In this document: in pieces, positions 43,809 through 57,253 of the stretch
How the letters are laid out: the number at the start of each line of letters is the position of its first letter
How positions within the stretch are numbered: position 1 is the stretch's first letter
Source of the DNA: Chiua virens
Taxonomy: Eukaryota > Basidiomycota > Agaricomycetes > Boletales > Boletaceae
Direction of reading: 5' to 3'
NCBI GenBank assembly: GCA_019787685.1
Contig: JAHNUO010000029.1
Location: forward strand, 248,001-312,000
Length of the DNA stretch: 64,000 nt
Translations under genes and position numbers: made by a program
Notes under the pieces: model-generated
The model's input: only the letters and a program-made list of their open reading frames with translations
Databases searched by the model: none
What the model was told of the DNA's origin: nothing

Positions 43809-46195
43809 CTATGTAGTTTCGTAACGTTCGTCTGCCAACTTTTCTTTTTTTACATCAGCGTCAATCCAACGAACGACGAGGACGGTGACCACCATCGCTC
43901 CAACCGAGGATGCTGTCACTCTCACACTGACAGCACCGCTCGTGCTACTCTCAACAGCGACAAGAGGGGCCAACGAGGGGCACTGCGGGGTGGCAAGTGG
44001 TTGTCCATACATTGCCGTAGCCCACAGCAAAACACCGTTCATCCACCCGAAACCGGTTTGTACTGTATATTCACCGCCGAACCCGGAGGAGTCGACATTG
44101 AGGTTGGAGAATTTTTCATACATCTTGAGTTGGACAATGATCAGTCGAACCAGAATAGGTACGGGCATGGACGTACACTTCCAGTGTTGTTAATACTGCC
44201 CGTCAGGTTGAGTTGCGCAGGAGGTAGCTGGGGTAGCAAGCCGGGAATAGACCCTCCGGTTGCGTGCCTACAAACACACATGTCACATCGACAAGTAAAG
44301 ATTAGGGGGAGGACACTCACCAGCTACACAGCGTGCTCGTAACATACCTGTTTGCCATCTCTCGAATCAGGGTGGCTGCCCAATCCTCGCCAGATGTGGC
44401 ATTGCCACCGTTCACGACGGTTCCGTTCAATGTGTTGACGTCCGAACCCGGTCCCGTTGATGTCATGTTCACACTTTGTTCGTCATGGTATGGCTGACCG
44501 GGCAATTGGGCCTCTGTAAAGTTGAGCTGACCAGCCGGAATAAGATTGTACGTCGATTGTCCCGAGCCAGGCGTGGGGAGACCGTTTGTCGTGAGGTTGG
44601 CAGGTAAGGCTTCGAGAGCCTTGATGATGATGTACTGGTGAGGAGGCCAAGCATTGGGAGCATCCCTTGGGAGAAAGACGTCAGTACGACTTTGACATAC
44701 CAAGAACAAACTATGGCTCACCATTGTTGTCCTGTCCAGTCGACGAAAGTGACAGGGAATGTACCATTGTATCTGTTCATCACCGTGTTCACAACGGCAA
44801 AGTAGCCAAACGCATTCTCCTGCGAAGCAAGGTCCTCGTCAGGGATGATGTCACTCCACACGGGATAGAAGGTTGCAGCCGTGAATATAGAGTTGCGTGA
44901 GTTGGAGGTGAGGTTAAAGTCGTAGAACGCAAGTTTCGAAGCATCCCACATGAGGTCCAAGATGCCGGCACGGAAATCGGCAGCAATTTGGAGGTGGTTG
45001 GCAGCAGCTGTTGCGCTCGAAGTTCCGTAGAGCTTGGCCAGAAGGGTATGAGCCTTGTCTAGTGTAACAAATGGGTCAGTTGTTTCCGTTGACAGTCGCG
45101 GTCAGGAATACCCACAAAGGATACTGTTCAAACACACAGGAATGTTGTTCCTGACGTTCAGCATACGGAGACCAAGGTTATTAAGTTGTGGGTTGGCTTC
45201 AAACCCTAAAGTCCATTCGCCATACAACGCATAAGCTTCGGTATCGGTCATAGGCGGCAGCGTGGGATCATGAACGGTCTGGTAATCATCAAGGTACGAC
45301 TCAGGGCGTGGCGCAGTGTTATTGACCGTATAGTGAGCCATTGAGTACGTCTGTCGGGTGTATGGGCTCGTCACTTGGAGTGTTCGGTTGTTGGCCCACC
45401 ATGCAAGTTCCGTCTGAGGTACCTCATGTTAAAAGAGCACGACCAGAGAAATAAGACTCGTACCTCTGCACTAGGCAGGCCACGCTCGAGAATCGAGGTA
45501 TCGCCTGTAACGGTAACGTAGTCGTACAGCATCTTTACAACCCTCAGACATCGTCCAGAGCAATTGAACAACCAAAACTTACATGCACGAAGAGTGGAGG
45601 TTGGGAACGATCCAAGTCTATACACATGTAAGTATAAGTAGACCAATGTGACAAACGGAGGTGGAATGCTCACAGTAAGTGCGACCTCCGTTGGGTATGA
45701 AGCCGAAATCCCGAATCTTGTCCATAAAGTCTTGCAATGTTAAATTGACGGTATCGTTGAGTCCAGATTTCAACAGGCCCTGAATGATCGAGAAACTGTC
45801 CTAGTAATCTACGGGTCAGAGAACACGTCAGCTCCCCGGTGAATATACAGCCCAAGAAAGCCTCAAACATTGTTCTCGGAAGCGTCCACCAGGGATAATG
45901 AAACTGTGATTCAGTGGTATAAATGTACTCTCGCACTCTCCGTCGGGGTATATGCTGCAAAGCGCAGACTGGTTGACCTGTCGAGCGAGTATAGGCCAAT
46001 ATCCATTGACGGTTTGGGCAAACGCCTTGACCAACGGGTCGGTAATGTTGTTCAAGAATGGCGGCTCAGCGTTGAATCCGGGTAACTCGGCACCCTCAAG
46101 TTCAAGACCTTCACCAAGAAAGTCGACATCCTCAAAGGTGACAATGTCGCCTTCGGTCACGCTCGAGAGGTTGAACTTGGCAAAGTCGATGCTGA
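43809..46195 (-). pseudogene. GH37 trehalase, copy 1: 5' truncated, catalytic motifs lost
   Basis: Trehalases split trehalose into two glucoses. Exons from 46195 give EGDIVTFEDVDFLGEGLELEG, SALCSIYPDGECESTFIP, PGGRFREQYY-stop-DSFSIIQGLLKSG, RAGILDLMWDASK, FVDWTGQQW, DAPNAWPPHQYIIIKALEALP and GGEYTVQTGFGWMNG (family signature, about 44040-44080). The tail carries a hydrophobic helix near GAMVVTVLVV. Three defects: TAG replaces the Trp of the YYWDS signature (about 45810); YGEWTLGFEA (about 45210-45235) lacks the SGWDxSxRW segment that holds the catalytic Asp; and the signal-peptide exon is absent. Not functional as sequenced. Confidence 0.85.
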
Positions 46196-46239
46196 ATAGA
46201 GGTTATGTAACTCGTACAGCGTATTTGCAGAATGTCAAC

Positions 46240-46870
46240 CATTGCTTTTCGCCTGTGAACATCCGCGTCTGGAGAAAAATCGTGATGTGAACAAGTGAGG
46301 GGGATCTATATGACGCACGATGAACGGATAGTGTTTCTTAGCCCATATACGTCGTGGCAAGACCTTTATCAGTGGATCGAGACTATCTAGACGCATCCAT
46401 AGAGCATCCAGTGCGGGTGTACTGAATGTCTTGTAAGTTCGGGCAAGTGATGCAAGGGTCTGCTTTCCAGAAGAGCGGTCCCATTCCGAACTGTCGGGGA
46501 GGTCGTCGAACCTGCGTACATACTCGAGGATGACGGAAAGAATTTCCGAGATTAGGGGACAGCGGTAGACGGATGTGGCCAGGGGGGGAGGGGGTTGTTG
46601 GCCGGTTGGGTTTAAAGAACTGTAGTCTGGAAAACCAGGGATTTGGAATTTTCGGGATGAGCTGGCACGAAGATGCTGTTGCGACTACTCACAAGGTGGG
46701 TTCTTTGGGGTGAGGCCGGTGAGGGGCCAACAAAACTTAGATGAATGCGTTGATTTTTGGTCAGGTTTTTCTTGTTTCTTAGTGTCAAACATGACCGTGG
46801 ATATAGCTCGTTGGGAAGGATTTAGGAGCTGCGTCCGTGCGTCAGAGACTGGCGGTGGTGGGGTGGCCAT
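46240..46870 (-). pseudogene. F-box-like protein fragment
   Basis: Minus-strand exon 1 (46870 to about 46690) begins MATPPPPVSDARTQLL and ends at a GTGAGT donor. The second part reads CPLISEILSVILEYVRRFDD...LASLARTYKTFSTPALDALW (about 46390-46570). This is the L/P...L-x(n)-L-ARxCKxF pattern of agaricomycete F-box proteins, which recruit substrates to SCF ubiquitin ligases. The frame stops near 46240, about 100 residues in, far short of the usual 400-600, directly against the truncated 5' end of trehalase copy 1. Confidence 0.55.
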
Positions 46871-46879
46871 GATCACGAT

Positions 46880-47830
46880 TCAATAAGAATCTATGTATGT
46901 TCAGCGACTTTTTATCATTACCAGTACCATCTACACCATGACGAACACAAAACTAGCTCGAACGATAAACTTCCTATCTCGAAACTTCCAAGATAAGCTT
47001 AAACTATAGCCAAATACTAACGAGAAGCGCAGAATGTGGAGCAAGAGGCTCTGTGAAACAATAGGCTGTGGAGAGGTGTTGAGGGCGTTTTCTGACGTGC
47101 GTTACCTGCCTGGTTCAAACCTGCTACTGATTTACAATCTTCAGGTCTCCAACGACATTTGGACGAATGGAACGGCTGATATTATCGCGAAGATCGCCGT
47201 GTTCGCGATGTTCTGACGGTCTCGGATTGGTGTCGGATTGGTGTCGGATGGGGGCGAGCGTGCGCATGAGCAGGTGGGTGGGGTTTGTATCAAGCCTGTG
47301 TCCCATAGCATCACATAGCTATGATTATATTTGCTAGAAAGCCATAGAGTGGCATGTGAATGTGACCATAGGGGTAGTGCGGCAAATTTGGACACCCGAT
47401 CGGGCATATCAAACTCGACACTGACGACGCAAGCTCACCAAAAAAATCTCGACATTTATAACTCCCTCTTCAGATCGAGTATTACAATGCCAGCATATCG
47501 ACGATCCTTCAAGTTGAAATGCACTTGAGCGTGATAAGCGGAGTCGCCGAGAGCATCGCGTTGGTGACAGCTAGAAAACCAAATTTTAACTTCTGATGAC
47601 GATTGGGCTGGGACTTTTTTTCCCCCGATCTTGCCCTAAGAGATGTACTGAGAACGCCACACACCTTGTAAGTTGTACCAAAACTCTCACAGTGGTTTAC
47701 CTGACCAGCACTTGCGCCAGACTTTGAGGACACGGCACGGATCCTACGTCCGAGCCCCTGCGGAACATGTATTTTGATGCCTTCCCATCGCTTCCCCGCC
47801 TATCCTACCCCGCCAAACCATTTTCATCTT
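46880..47830. other. No recognisable gene
   Basis: Short frames only. A GTGTCGGATTG direct repeat lies at about 47227-47250. Confidence 0.35.
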
Positions 47831-47841
47831 GACCTCCATCG

Positions 47842-48322
47842 TTGAACAATACTTCCTTTTTTGTTCCCGGTGGGAATCCACAGCAGTCACCGATCAAACC
47901 ACAAAACGGGTTTGGCCGCACGGCGCTTATAGCACAGAATACAACCATCGCACGCTTCTTAATGGTATCGCCGATGTGGGTCCAGCTGTCTTCCGTGTCT
48001 CCATTCGTGCAGACAACAATCAGTTCCCCTTGATCATGAATCACGAATTCCTGTAAGCTGATCGTATGGATCGAACCTTTGGTATTTTCAAAGTGGGTTG
48101 GACCATCGTGTTTTTTCTGCTCTCTGGCTCCCCTCATTGACGGTCACACTGCGTTCGAAATACGTGCAACTGCCACTCGTGGATCCTTCTAATCCATCTT
48201 CCCTCAAGCAAACGTCGTGCACCACGGAATTCAGGAGGATGTCAAAGAAATACTCATGTACTCGGGAATTTTTATTGGGAGCATCGAAGATTCGAAGATG
48301 ACGCGAGTACTGCGTGAGGTAA
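47842..48322 (+). pseudogene. Decayed gene, family not recognised
   Basis: Consecutive protein-like pieces: SFFVPGGNPQQSPI, ADVGPAVFRVSIRADNNQFP (about 47965-48025), then APLIDGHTAFEIRATATRGS (about 48127-48185), IFPQANVVHHGIQEDVKEIL (about 48200-48255) and SKMTRVLREVN before a GTAAAC donor-like site at about 48318. Amino-acid composition and frame persistence suggest a true former gene with a stop (TAA near 48190) and frame changes. Confidence 0.45.
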
Positions 48323-49388
48323 ACGCATCAACCCTATCATATAGTCGTATAAATATGTCCTGATGCGACAATGCACAGGCTGCTGGAGGTCAAACACCTT
48401 GCTGTGAGGTTCCTAGAAATGAAGCTCAAGACCCATTCTAATGTAAATTAATTTCCAGACATTGTCATCGGGTGCTCCGTCATGTTCACAATTCAGTTGA
48501 TTCGACCCCTGCGGCCTCTCAGATGCGGCCACAAGCACATTCTACCTCGAGATGAAGGGCTTATTGATCTATACGTATCAGCCCGGAGCCATGACCACCA
48601 CTTCCAAGTTCAATGACTCATTCATCATATGGATATGCATTCGCCCATGCACCCTTCCTCAATCCTGTCTGGATTCTGTAAACACGGACGGGGACGGCTT
48701 CGTAGACTTCGCGAGTACGAACGTAGCCTCCAACTGTCCTGAACATTATCTCCGCTACTCAGCGGGACTATCCCCACGGCATCGGATTATTTAGTATGGC
48801 CGAACGTCGAATGGAAGATTCGTTGACGGATCTGATCTGTCTTCTTTTTCCGTTCGGGGTGGGTCTGTATTATGTATGTGGATCTTATGGCCGCCAACGC
48901 CACTTAATCAAACTGAAAGTTGCCACCCCAATTTCTCAACACCAAATCTGGTCTCGGCCTAGAAAGGTGTGCCTATTCTGTAAGATCTGGCACGTCTCAC
49001 GGCTGTGGAAGCACTCAGTATTAGCCGAACATTGCCCGAGTCTGTTCTACAGGTACGCACGCAAGACTATTGGGCCCGCAGCCCTTCTTCAGGAGATGGC
49101 AAGTCAATATGTATAATCAAAGCCACGAAGATCTGGATCGAGGAATGGAACCTGTCATACATGATGAGTCGGGCCGACGTCATCACCTCTATCATAAGGT
49201 TCATCTTTACCGAACCCTGGCCACCACGAAAGTCGAGCAGTGTACAGCTCACCATTCAATCACCGAAGGCCGCGCATAGCTATTCTGTGTATGAGAAGTG
49301 AACGTTCTCACAAATATTTATATGGCCTGACGTTTCCCTCCATAGCCAATCGTGCAACTCAAGCCACCTCAAGCAGTCTTATCACTTA
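48323..49388. other. No recognisable gene
   Basis: Short frames on both strands, no motif. It may include the remainder of the decayed gene at 47842-48322. Confidence 0.3.
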
Positions 49389-50065
49389 CAGTGCCTCAAA
49401 AATGTATTGCACACTTTGAAAATACTTATATCACAATGAAAACACAATATTTCCCAAAGGTGTTAGTGTATGAAATGTAGCTAGATTAGTGGTCTACAAG
49501 ATGTGCTAAATACCTAAATGAAATGATTGAGTGTGCTCAGTACAGAGCTAAAATATGATAGGGGGTACTTTTCAGCTCCTCAAAATAATCACTTTCAGAT
49601 CTTGGCCACTGCAGAAGAAATGTAGTCCATACTAATCTAATCAAGATCCCAAAAAGAATTAGGGAGATCCTGTATTTGGTTCTTGAGATATAAAGCTTGC
49701 AACTTGCATGATATTAGCTAATTTACCCCAAATCATGCAAAACTCCTCAGGTTTCAAGCCTCATATCTCAAGAGCAAAACACAGGATCTCCCTAATTCTT
49801 TTTGGGATCTTGATTAGATTAGTATGGACTACATTTCTTCTGCAGTGGCCAAGATCTGAAAGTGATTATTTTGAGGAGCTGAAAAGTACCCCCTATCATA
49901 TTTTAGCTCTGTACTGAGCACACTCAATCATTTCATTTAGGTATTTAGCACATCTTGTAGACCACTAATCTAGCTACATTTCATACACTAACACCTTTGG
50001 GAAATATTGTGTTTTCATTGTGATATAAGTATTTTCAAAGTGTGCAATACATTTTTGAGGCACTG
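49389..50065. mobile_element. Fold-back MITE, Tc1/mariner type
   Basis: This 677-nt near-perfect palindrome has arms 49389 to about 49710 and about 49745-50065 as inverted copies with a short centre. It starts CAGTGCCTCAAAAATG and ends CATTTTTGAGGCACTG, with TA on both sides (49387-49388 and 50066-50067). No coding capacity. The tip CAGTG-(A)-CCTCAAAAA resembles the Tc1 element at 30604. It sits 15 bp upstream of the ATG at 50081. Confidence 0.9.
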
Positions 50066-50080
50066 TATATCTTTCACCCC

Positions 50081-53035
50081 ATGTCTTCCTTCCGACTCGC
50101 GAACCTATGTGTCACGTTCCTTGCAGGAGGCTACATCTTCCCCATTGCAATTGGTATTGGTAAGTAAGTCAGACCGTTCTAGATAACAATTTCCCTGACA
50201 TTCTCAGTCCTTCTTGCGTTTTTTGCAGCTAGATTTTTGCCACGGAGATGGGTCCCTGTTGATGGTCGAGCTCGTCGTCCACAACGCATGGGTACGTATC
50301 TTGCCATACTCTCCTCACAAATTGTATATATTGATGAGGTAATGCAAGGTCAAATCCGCCACACGAATGCGCCCGTGGCAACTTGATGCGGTATCGTTTG
50401 TGATGTTCAAGTTGGGTTTGAATTCCCGGGGAGATCGCAAAGTTCCGGAGAAGCGGTGATAAGCGCAGCTCATATACCCAGATTCAAATGCGTTTTCGAT
50501 GGAGAAAATACTAAACGCAGTATGGCTGCGGCGGTGGGGTGCCCTGCATGACATAGTACAGTGCCACTAAATGCGGTGCAATTTACAGTTCTTTTTTGTC
50601 TTCGCATTGCAGCCATGAACAGTATGACACACTCCCTGGCAAGGGACCGACCACACGTCCCCGCACCGTGCACAATAGCAGTATGACATTGCATTGACGC
50701 ATGGATCAAGTGTTCTCGGCCGCTAGACTTGTCAATGTCAACTTTGCAATGGCTCGTACTATGAATAATGATAATGATAATGATCAAGATGATGAGTTTC
50801 ATAGACCCACTGAGCATCCAGTCTTAGAGGTGGCGGATATATTCAGGCTGACTCGGAGCAGCATATGCCAGTGGTTCATCAAGTCTCCAAGTTGTGGCCT
50901 GCCCGTGGATTGAGCAAGACAAACCTCAGGCTGTCGATGCACCCGGGACGAAAAAGAAGATATCTTCGTTGCCGACAGTCTAAGAATAGGTAGGAGGAGA
51001 ACTTGCCACTGTTGGGTGGAATATCGGCCCGGGATGTGTCATTACTGGAAATAAAACCCAATCCGCCGCCTCAGGAGGGCTATGACGGAGTTGCCTCAGG
51101 TTTCGGCGTGTCACTAACCACAATCCACCAGATCCGACCGCGATCGCTCTGTGTGACGGTTCAAATGTTCAATCCCTGGCAGGGATCCGAGTCCGATTTC
51201 GTAGATCCGACGGCTTCGTCGTCATTTAGAAATTAGAACATTCCTTTCTTTCTTGTGGATAAACTTGAACAGGGCAAACTACGCTCTTCTTCATTCCCGG
51301 CTACAATGTACCGCCGGGCTCTACTGGCCGTGCCGAGGTGGTGGAATCTCGGGACCCCGCCGGTCATCTTATATTGTCCCGCCGTCGTACTACAACTTGA
51401 ATACTTGTATCCGGACAGCAATGGTTACACTTTTTACCCATATGATCATGATCCACCCAGTCATTTACGAGGGATGGCTTGACGATCTGCTGACGCCTCT
51501 GTCACACAAGCCGCTGCTACCACAGGCCAGCTGAGCCAATCATGATGATCGGAAGGTCAAGATTCGCACGCCGAGGTGTGTTGGGGGTAGTACGCGCAAA
51601 ACTACTTTACTGTCGACTGTAAGGGGAGGGGAAACTGGGACGGATCTTCTCCAGATGAATTGTTCCATCACCAGAGGTCTACAGCACTAGATCTGGGGTT
51701 GTATCCTACTTGCGTCGTGATTCGCTAACTCTCAGTACCGTGATGTATTAATAGCAGTAAGATTTCCCACTACGTAAAGTCAATCCAAGGCTTTGAAACC
51801 AGATTCATCATGGTCAGCACAATATTATGGCAAATGCACCAACATTATCCGAGCCAGGCTGATGCAGAGTCAAACTTTACGTCGGAGTTGCGCGCGGAAG
51901 TCGTGGAACCTCAAAAACACGGTATCACCAAGCTTTATTATCATTTGCGGCGTGCGCGAGAATTCTTAGCAAGATGTAATCTATTCGATTCTATTGGTGT
52001 GTCCTACGCAGTTCCGCAGACGCAGCCGCATGAATGTAGATGGGAACTGCGCTCAGGATGAATCATCGAATCATTTTGGACTGCCTCACGGCCAATTGGC
52101 AGTGCTTCGGATTTCAAACACAGCCGCGAGCCCCGACCCCAACGTTTTCATCTACACCCCGGGTTTACTTCGCACTGGCAGCGATCCGGGTTGTCCTAGA
52201 TCCGACAGGTCTGCGGTGGACTTGCCACTCTCAAGGCTATCAAAATTTCGAACGCAATAAATCCGGGTCAAACGCGTATTCGTATCCGAGTTTTCCCGTC
52301 GCCGAGCCGAACGGAGGACGGGATGGAGGCACTATGCGCAGGGCCCGGCGGTAGGACTCGTATCCTTTAATTGTCTAATATGTTATAAAGCGATTCGTGC
52401 GTGAGCGATCGTTACTCCGCAACCCCATACTCCTTCACATGTGATGCGTCCCGGCACGTTGCCCACCTCATCTTATGAGCCTGGTCTTCTCCTCGCATCT
52501 CTTAGCACGTCCGTGCCCTCGTCGACTTTAAACCCGCCACCACCACCTCAGGCACCTGCCGGTCCATCAACTGGAGCCCTCCAGCCTCTTACCATTCTTG
52601 GGATGGTCGTCGGCTTGGGTGGGTGTCGTTATGTCCCTTGCAGACTGTCTCGTGAATGACAAGATTCGATCCGCAACCCCGCAGTGTGCTTCGTTCTTCT
52701 TATATTCACGGCCTTATGCATATCCAGGCTCGCCTGCCTTCGTCCACAACGTACGCACTCCACCATGTGTTCCGGTCCTATGACGTCTTAGTTGTTCCCC
52801 AAACATAGGTCGCACCGTTCGCTATCCCAACCAAAATATAAACAGACCTCGTCTCCGTCCTATCCGCCACGCGGAGTCGACGATTTACCCTGATTTCCAG
52901 ACCACCTACGATGCCCTTCCGCCGTATTGGGGACCCAGCCTTCCCACATATCACGAAGCTATGCAACACCCCCCCGGTCTACAGCCATTACACCCTCCCC
53001 CAAGAGCTGTTCACGCTGCGACGCGTATACCCTAG
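50081..53035 (+). CDS. Small PY-motif membrane protein (129 aa) with a 2.5-kb intron
   Basis: Exons 50081-50159, 50208-50291 and 52809-53035 join in phase to 390 nt ending in TAG. Residues 5-32 form a membrane segment (ANLCVTFLAGGYIFPIAIGI followed by VLLAFFAA). A basic stretch FLPRRWVP...RARRPQR follows, then a tail with LPPYWGP and LPTYHEA, PY-type motifs that in other proteins bind WW domains of Rsp5-like ubiquitin ligases. The second intron is 2517 nt against about 48 nt for the first, so it probably holds an insertion. The MITE ends 15 bp before the ATG and may supply or disturb the promoter. Confidence 0.6.
50292..52808 (+). other. Large intron content, unassigned
   Basis: Inside the long intron an open frame (52444-52659) encodes a Pro/Ser-rich stretch followed by a hydrophobic LTILGMVVGL. 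A TGA/AAT microsatellite is at 50762-50795. No terminal repeats or transposase were recognised, so the origin of the extra sequence is open. Confidence 0.35.
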
Positions 53036-53775
53036 ACCAGTTCTCTTTACGATCCTGACGACCATTACACGACACTTTGAAGCGAGTAGCCATTCCCTTG
53101 GACCCTCTCCCTTTTGTTTGTCTACATGGACTGCCGACGATTCTTTTTCGTCGGCACGATACCACTTTTGCGTTATGTATACTTGAAGACGATCTAACAC
53201 GGCACGAGCTGCTTTGTTGACGAGAGATTTGCTTGTTGTATCTATACCTCGAACAAAACACGACCTTTACGAGCTAGACGTGGTAGATTGCAGATGCGGA
53301 ACATGATCATGTAGTGTAGCTTTCGAAGTTAGCTCTGTAAATTATATTTTTCGACTTACCTCTGTCAAAGTTCTAAGATTGAGGAGAGAATCGTCAAACG
53401 AGCGAGGACGCACTCAATCAAGTAGTGTGTTGTTTACAGAGCAAAAAGTGAACAGCGTCATCAAGCTACAGAGAATCTGTTGGTCGTGTATAAGGAGTCC
53501 ACGAACGAGAGTAATTGGTGTATGCGGGTGGTAGCTCGTAAACGAGTGGGTGGAGTAGGAAAGTATCCGGTAAAATGAACATACCCATATGCGACGAGTC
53601 CTTGCCAAGAAATCCATCAAATGTACCAACAAGGAGTAACGACAACAATCACAATGGGAGAATTGTGCAACGAGAAAAGAATAGGTCCAGAAAAAAAGTT
53701 AGGATTAGCACGATAGAGGTAGAAATAAGTATCCAAATAATATCGGCGAGCGAAACATTCCAAGGGGACCACTTT

Positions 53776-55164
53776 TCATGCGCTGGTTATGGACAACTCG
53801 ATGGGGCATGCCCCAGAACTCACCGACGCAGACGCCGTAGTCGTCGAGAGTAGTCCTTGGATGCTCATGGTCAAGATGATCTCGAAGCCTACACCTGAGC
53901 ATGAAGGTTACATATTAGACTTTGAGCGAAAGGAAACGGAAGGAGGGTAAAACGCACCTGGCCTGACTCCATCTGTGTATGTCCCTGGATTTTTGCACGC
54001 ATTATACCATGCTACCCAGGTGGGATCTGTGTCATTTGACGCGACATATGAAAAGTTGAGAGGTATTGAAATGATAGGGTATGAGTTCGCAGGAAGTGTT
54101 GCTTTCCCAAAGTAGCCGGATCCGATCTGGAAATTACTGGAGGGATACCATACTTGAGCGTCGACGTGATTGAGAACAAGGGGGATGATATTGCTAGACG
54201 TGTCCATTTGAATCTCGGCCATGGCTGGGAAGGAAAAGTTGGCCGGGGAACGTGAGAACTCCGTGGGTATCGATGCATTGAAGTTGCCAGTAGCACCGAC
54301 TAGCGGGGAATTGCTGTAGAATGAAACTCCAGGTACACGAGGGATGGTAATAGCAAGTACGATTGCAATACTATCGATGTGAGGTATTCCAGCGCGGTAT
54401 AAGTACGAGGCCAACGACAGGGTTGAGAAGAGATGGTACTTACATTGCACACCACGCGAAAATGAAGAACACAAGAAACTTCTTGGTGAACCATTTGGTA
54501 CCGCAAAGACCTATTTCGCCTCTGTTCCAAGCTCTCCACTGTGCACGACGCTCGTCGCTCTTCAGTTCTCTTCTTCCTGATCGGGTCATCTTTTTCATCT
54601 CTGAACGCTCCCATTCAGGCCCAAGAGCAGGGACTGTGACCAGTTCAACTTGCGCCAGCGAACTATCGTTATCACCACCTTCTGCTTTGCTGGCGGCAAC
54701 AGACATTGTGGGTGGTAACTGGTGATAACTTTTCCCGTGGTATACACATGAACGAAGATGCACAAAACGCAAGCATCGACCACTTACGCAGGTTCCGTAT
54801 GTTTTCCGATACCGAACGTAGAGCTGTACTTCGGACCCGTGTTGTTGAAATCCGCAAAGACGTCCCAGTTATCTTGTTGTCCTGCCTCTTCTTCTTCGTC
54901 ACGACCACCTTTGAGTGGCTCTTGTCTGCCAGCGGCGAAAAAGGATGAAGCATTATAGCCTGCGGACTGAGTATTGAGGAGATCTTGCGACGTTCGAGAT
55001 TGGCGATCAGCGTAGAAGGAGGACTGAGACTCTGCACGGGGCCGAGCAGCGCCGCGAGGAAGGATGTTACTCTGGCCAGCTGGCGTTGGTACGTCGTTCA
55101 GGACATCTATCGACCTGCGTGCGCCATAGAAAGAAGAAACAGTGGATTTTCTGTCGTATTCCAT
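53776..55164 (-). CDS. Single-pass membrane protein with LEA-2-like outer domain
   Basis: Exon 1 (55164 to about 54784) is a polar, Ser/Arg-rich cytosolic head beginning MEYDRKSTVSSFYGARRS. A basic stretch (MKKMTRSGRRELKSDERR) leads to a membrane helix KKFLVFFIFAWCAM|...IVLAITIPRVPGVSF, split by an intron. The outer part has NFNASIPTEFSRSPANFSFP, YPSSNFQIGSGYFGKATLP, IPLNFSYVAS (LEA-2-like beta-sandwich pattern), GFEIILTMSIQGLLS and a Cys near the end; stop at 53776. The exon 1-2 junction is not certain in phase. Similar proteins are common and uncharacterised in basidiomycetes; function unknown. Divergent from the thioredoxin reductase gene. Confidence 0.65.
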
Positions 55165-55789
55165 GCGGGCGGGTGGTCGTTTCTACTAGAGGAACTGGAA
55201 AGCGCTGGTTGGTGGGAAGACAACTTGGCGTGGGTTTCGGGTTAGGGTTTGTATCTTGGGCTGAAACCCGACAAATCACAAAATTAGGTTGATTTTCAAT
55301 GCAAAAATCGTACTTGGACGTATCGAGCGCGCCCGTCGAGATTATCACCGACGGAGAATATTTCTGATGATTTTTCGTCCCTACTGGTCACTGGCAACGA
55401 AGCTAGCCGTCACTGATACATTGACACGGCCAATAGCGAGATCATGTGACAGTGAGATGCGATTGGCTGAGTGTGGGATCACCTTCGCAGTGACATGGGG
55501 AAATCCGGTTGATCGGAACGATGGTGTGAGGGGATTGTGATTGGTTCAGTGACAGAGTTTATTGGTCACGTGGTCCCGTGACTACATTTGTAAGTAATTT
55601 CTATTCGCGCGTTACGTGACGGTCCGTCAATAAATGTTCATCCAGTGCCTGCACTGATCTTTCTCCGGCATCCTGTTTTCTCGCACCTGGACCCTTACAA
55701 AAGCCCTCCGGGCATCCTTGTTTCCAGCAGCATCTACTTCTCTTCTCGTCCTCAAGAAAGACCCCTCTCGATCTCGAAATCTGTCTCTC

Positions 55790-57111
<1,322 letters not shown>

Positions 57112-57253
57112 ATCAGCAAACTAGATTATTGCAGTGTTTTGTCCGTTTTATACCGTTCGCACAATTTTCTCGGCATTCATCATGGATACTAAGTATGTAC
57201 TACACATTGGAATTCCCCATCATCCAACCACCGGCCAGGGCCCAATAACACGA

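Noticed and set aside
49708..49917. 69-codon frame in the fold-back MITE
   Set aside because: It falls in one arm of a palindrome with no homologue and no start context; chance frame.
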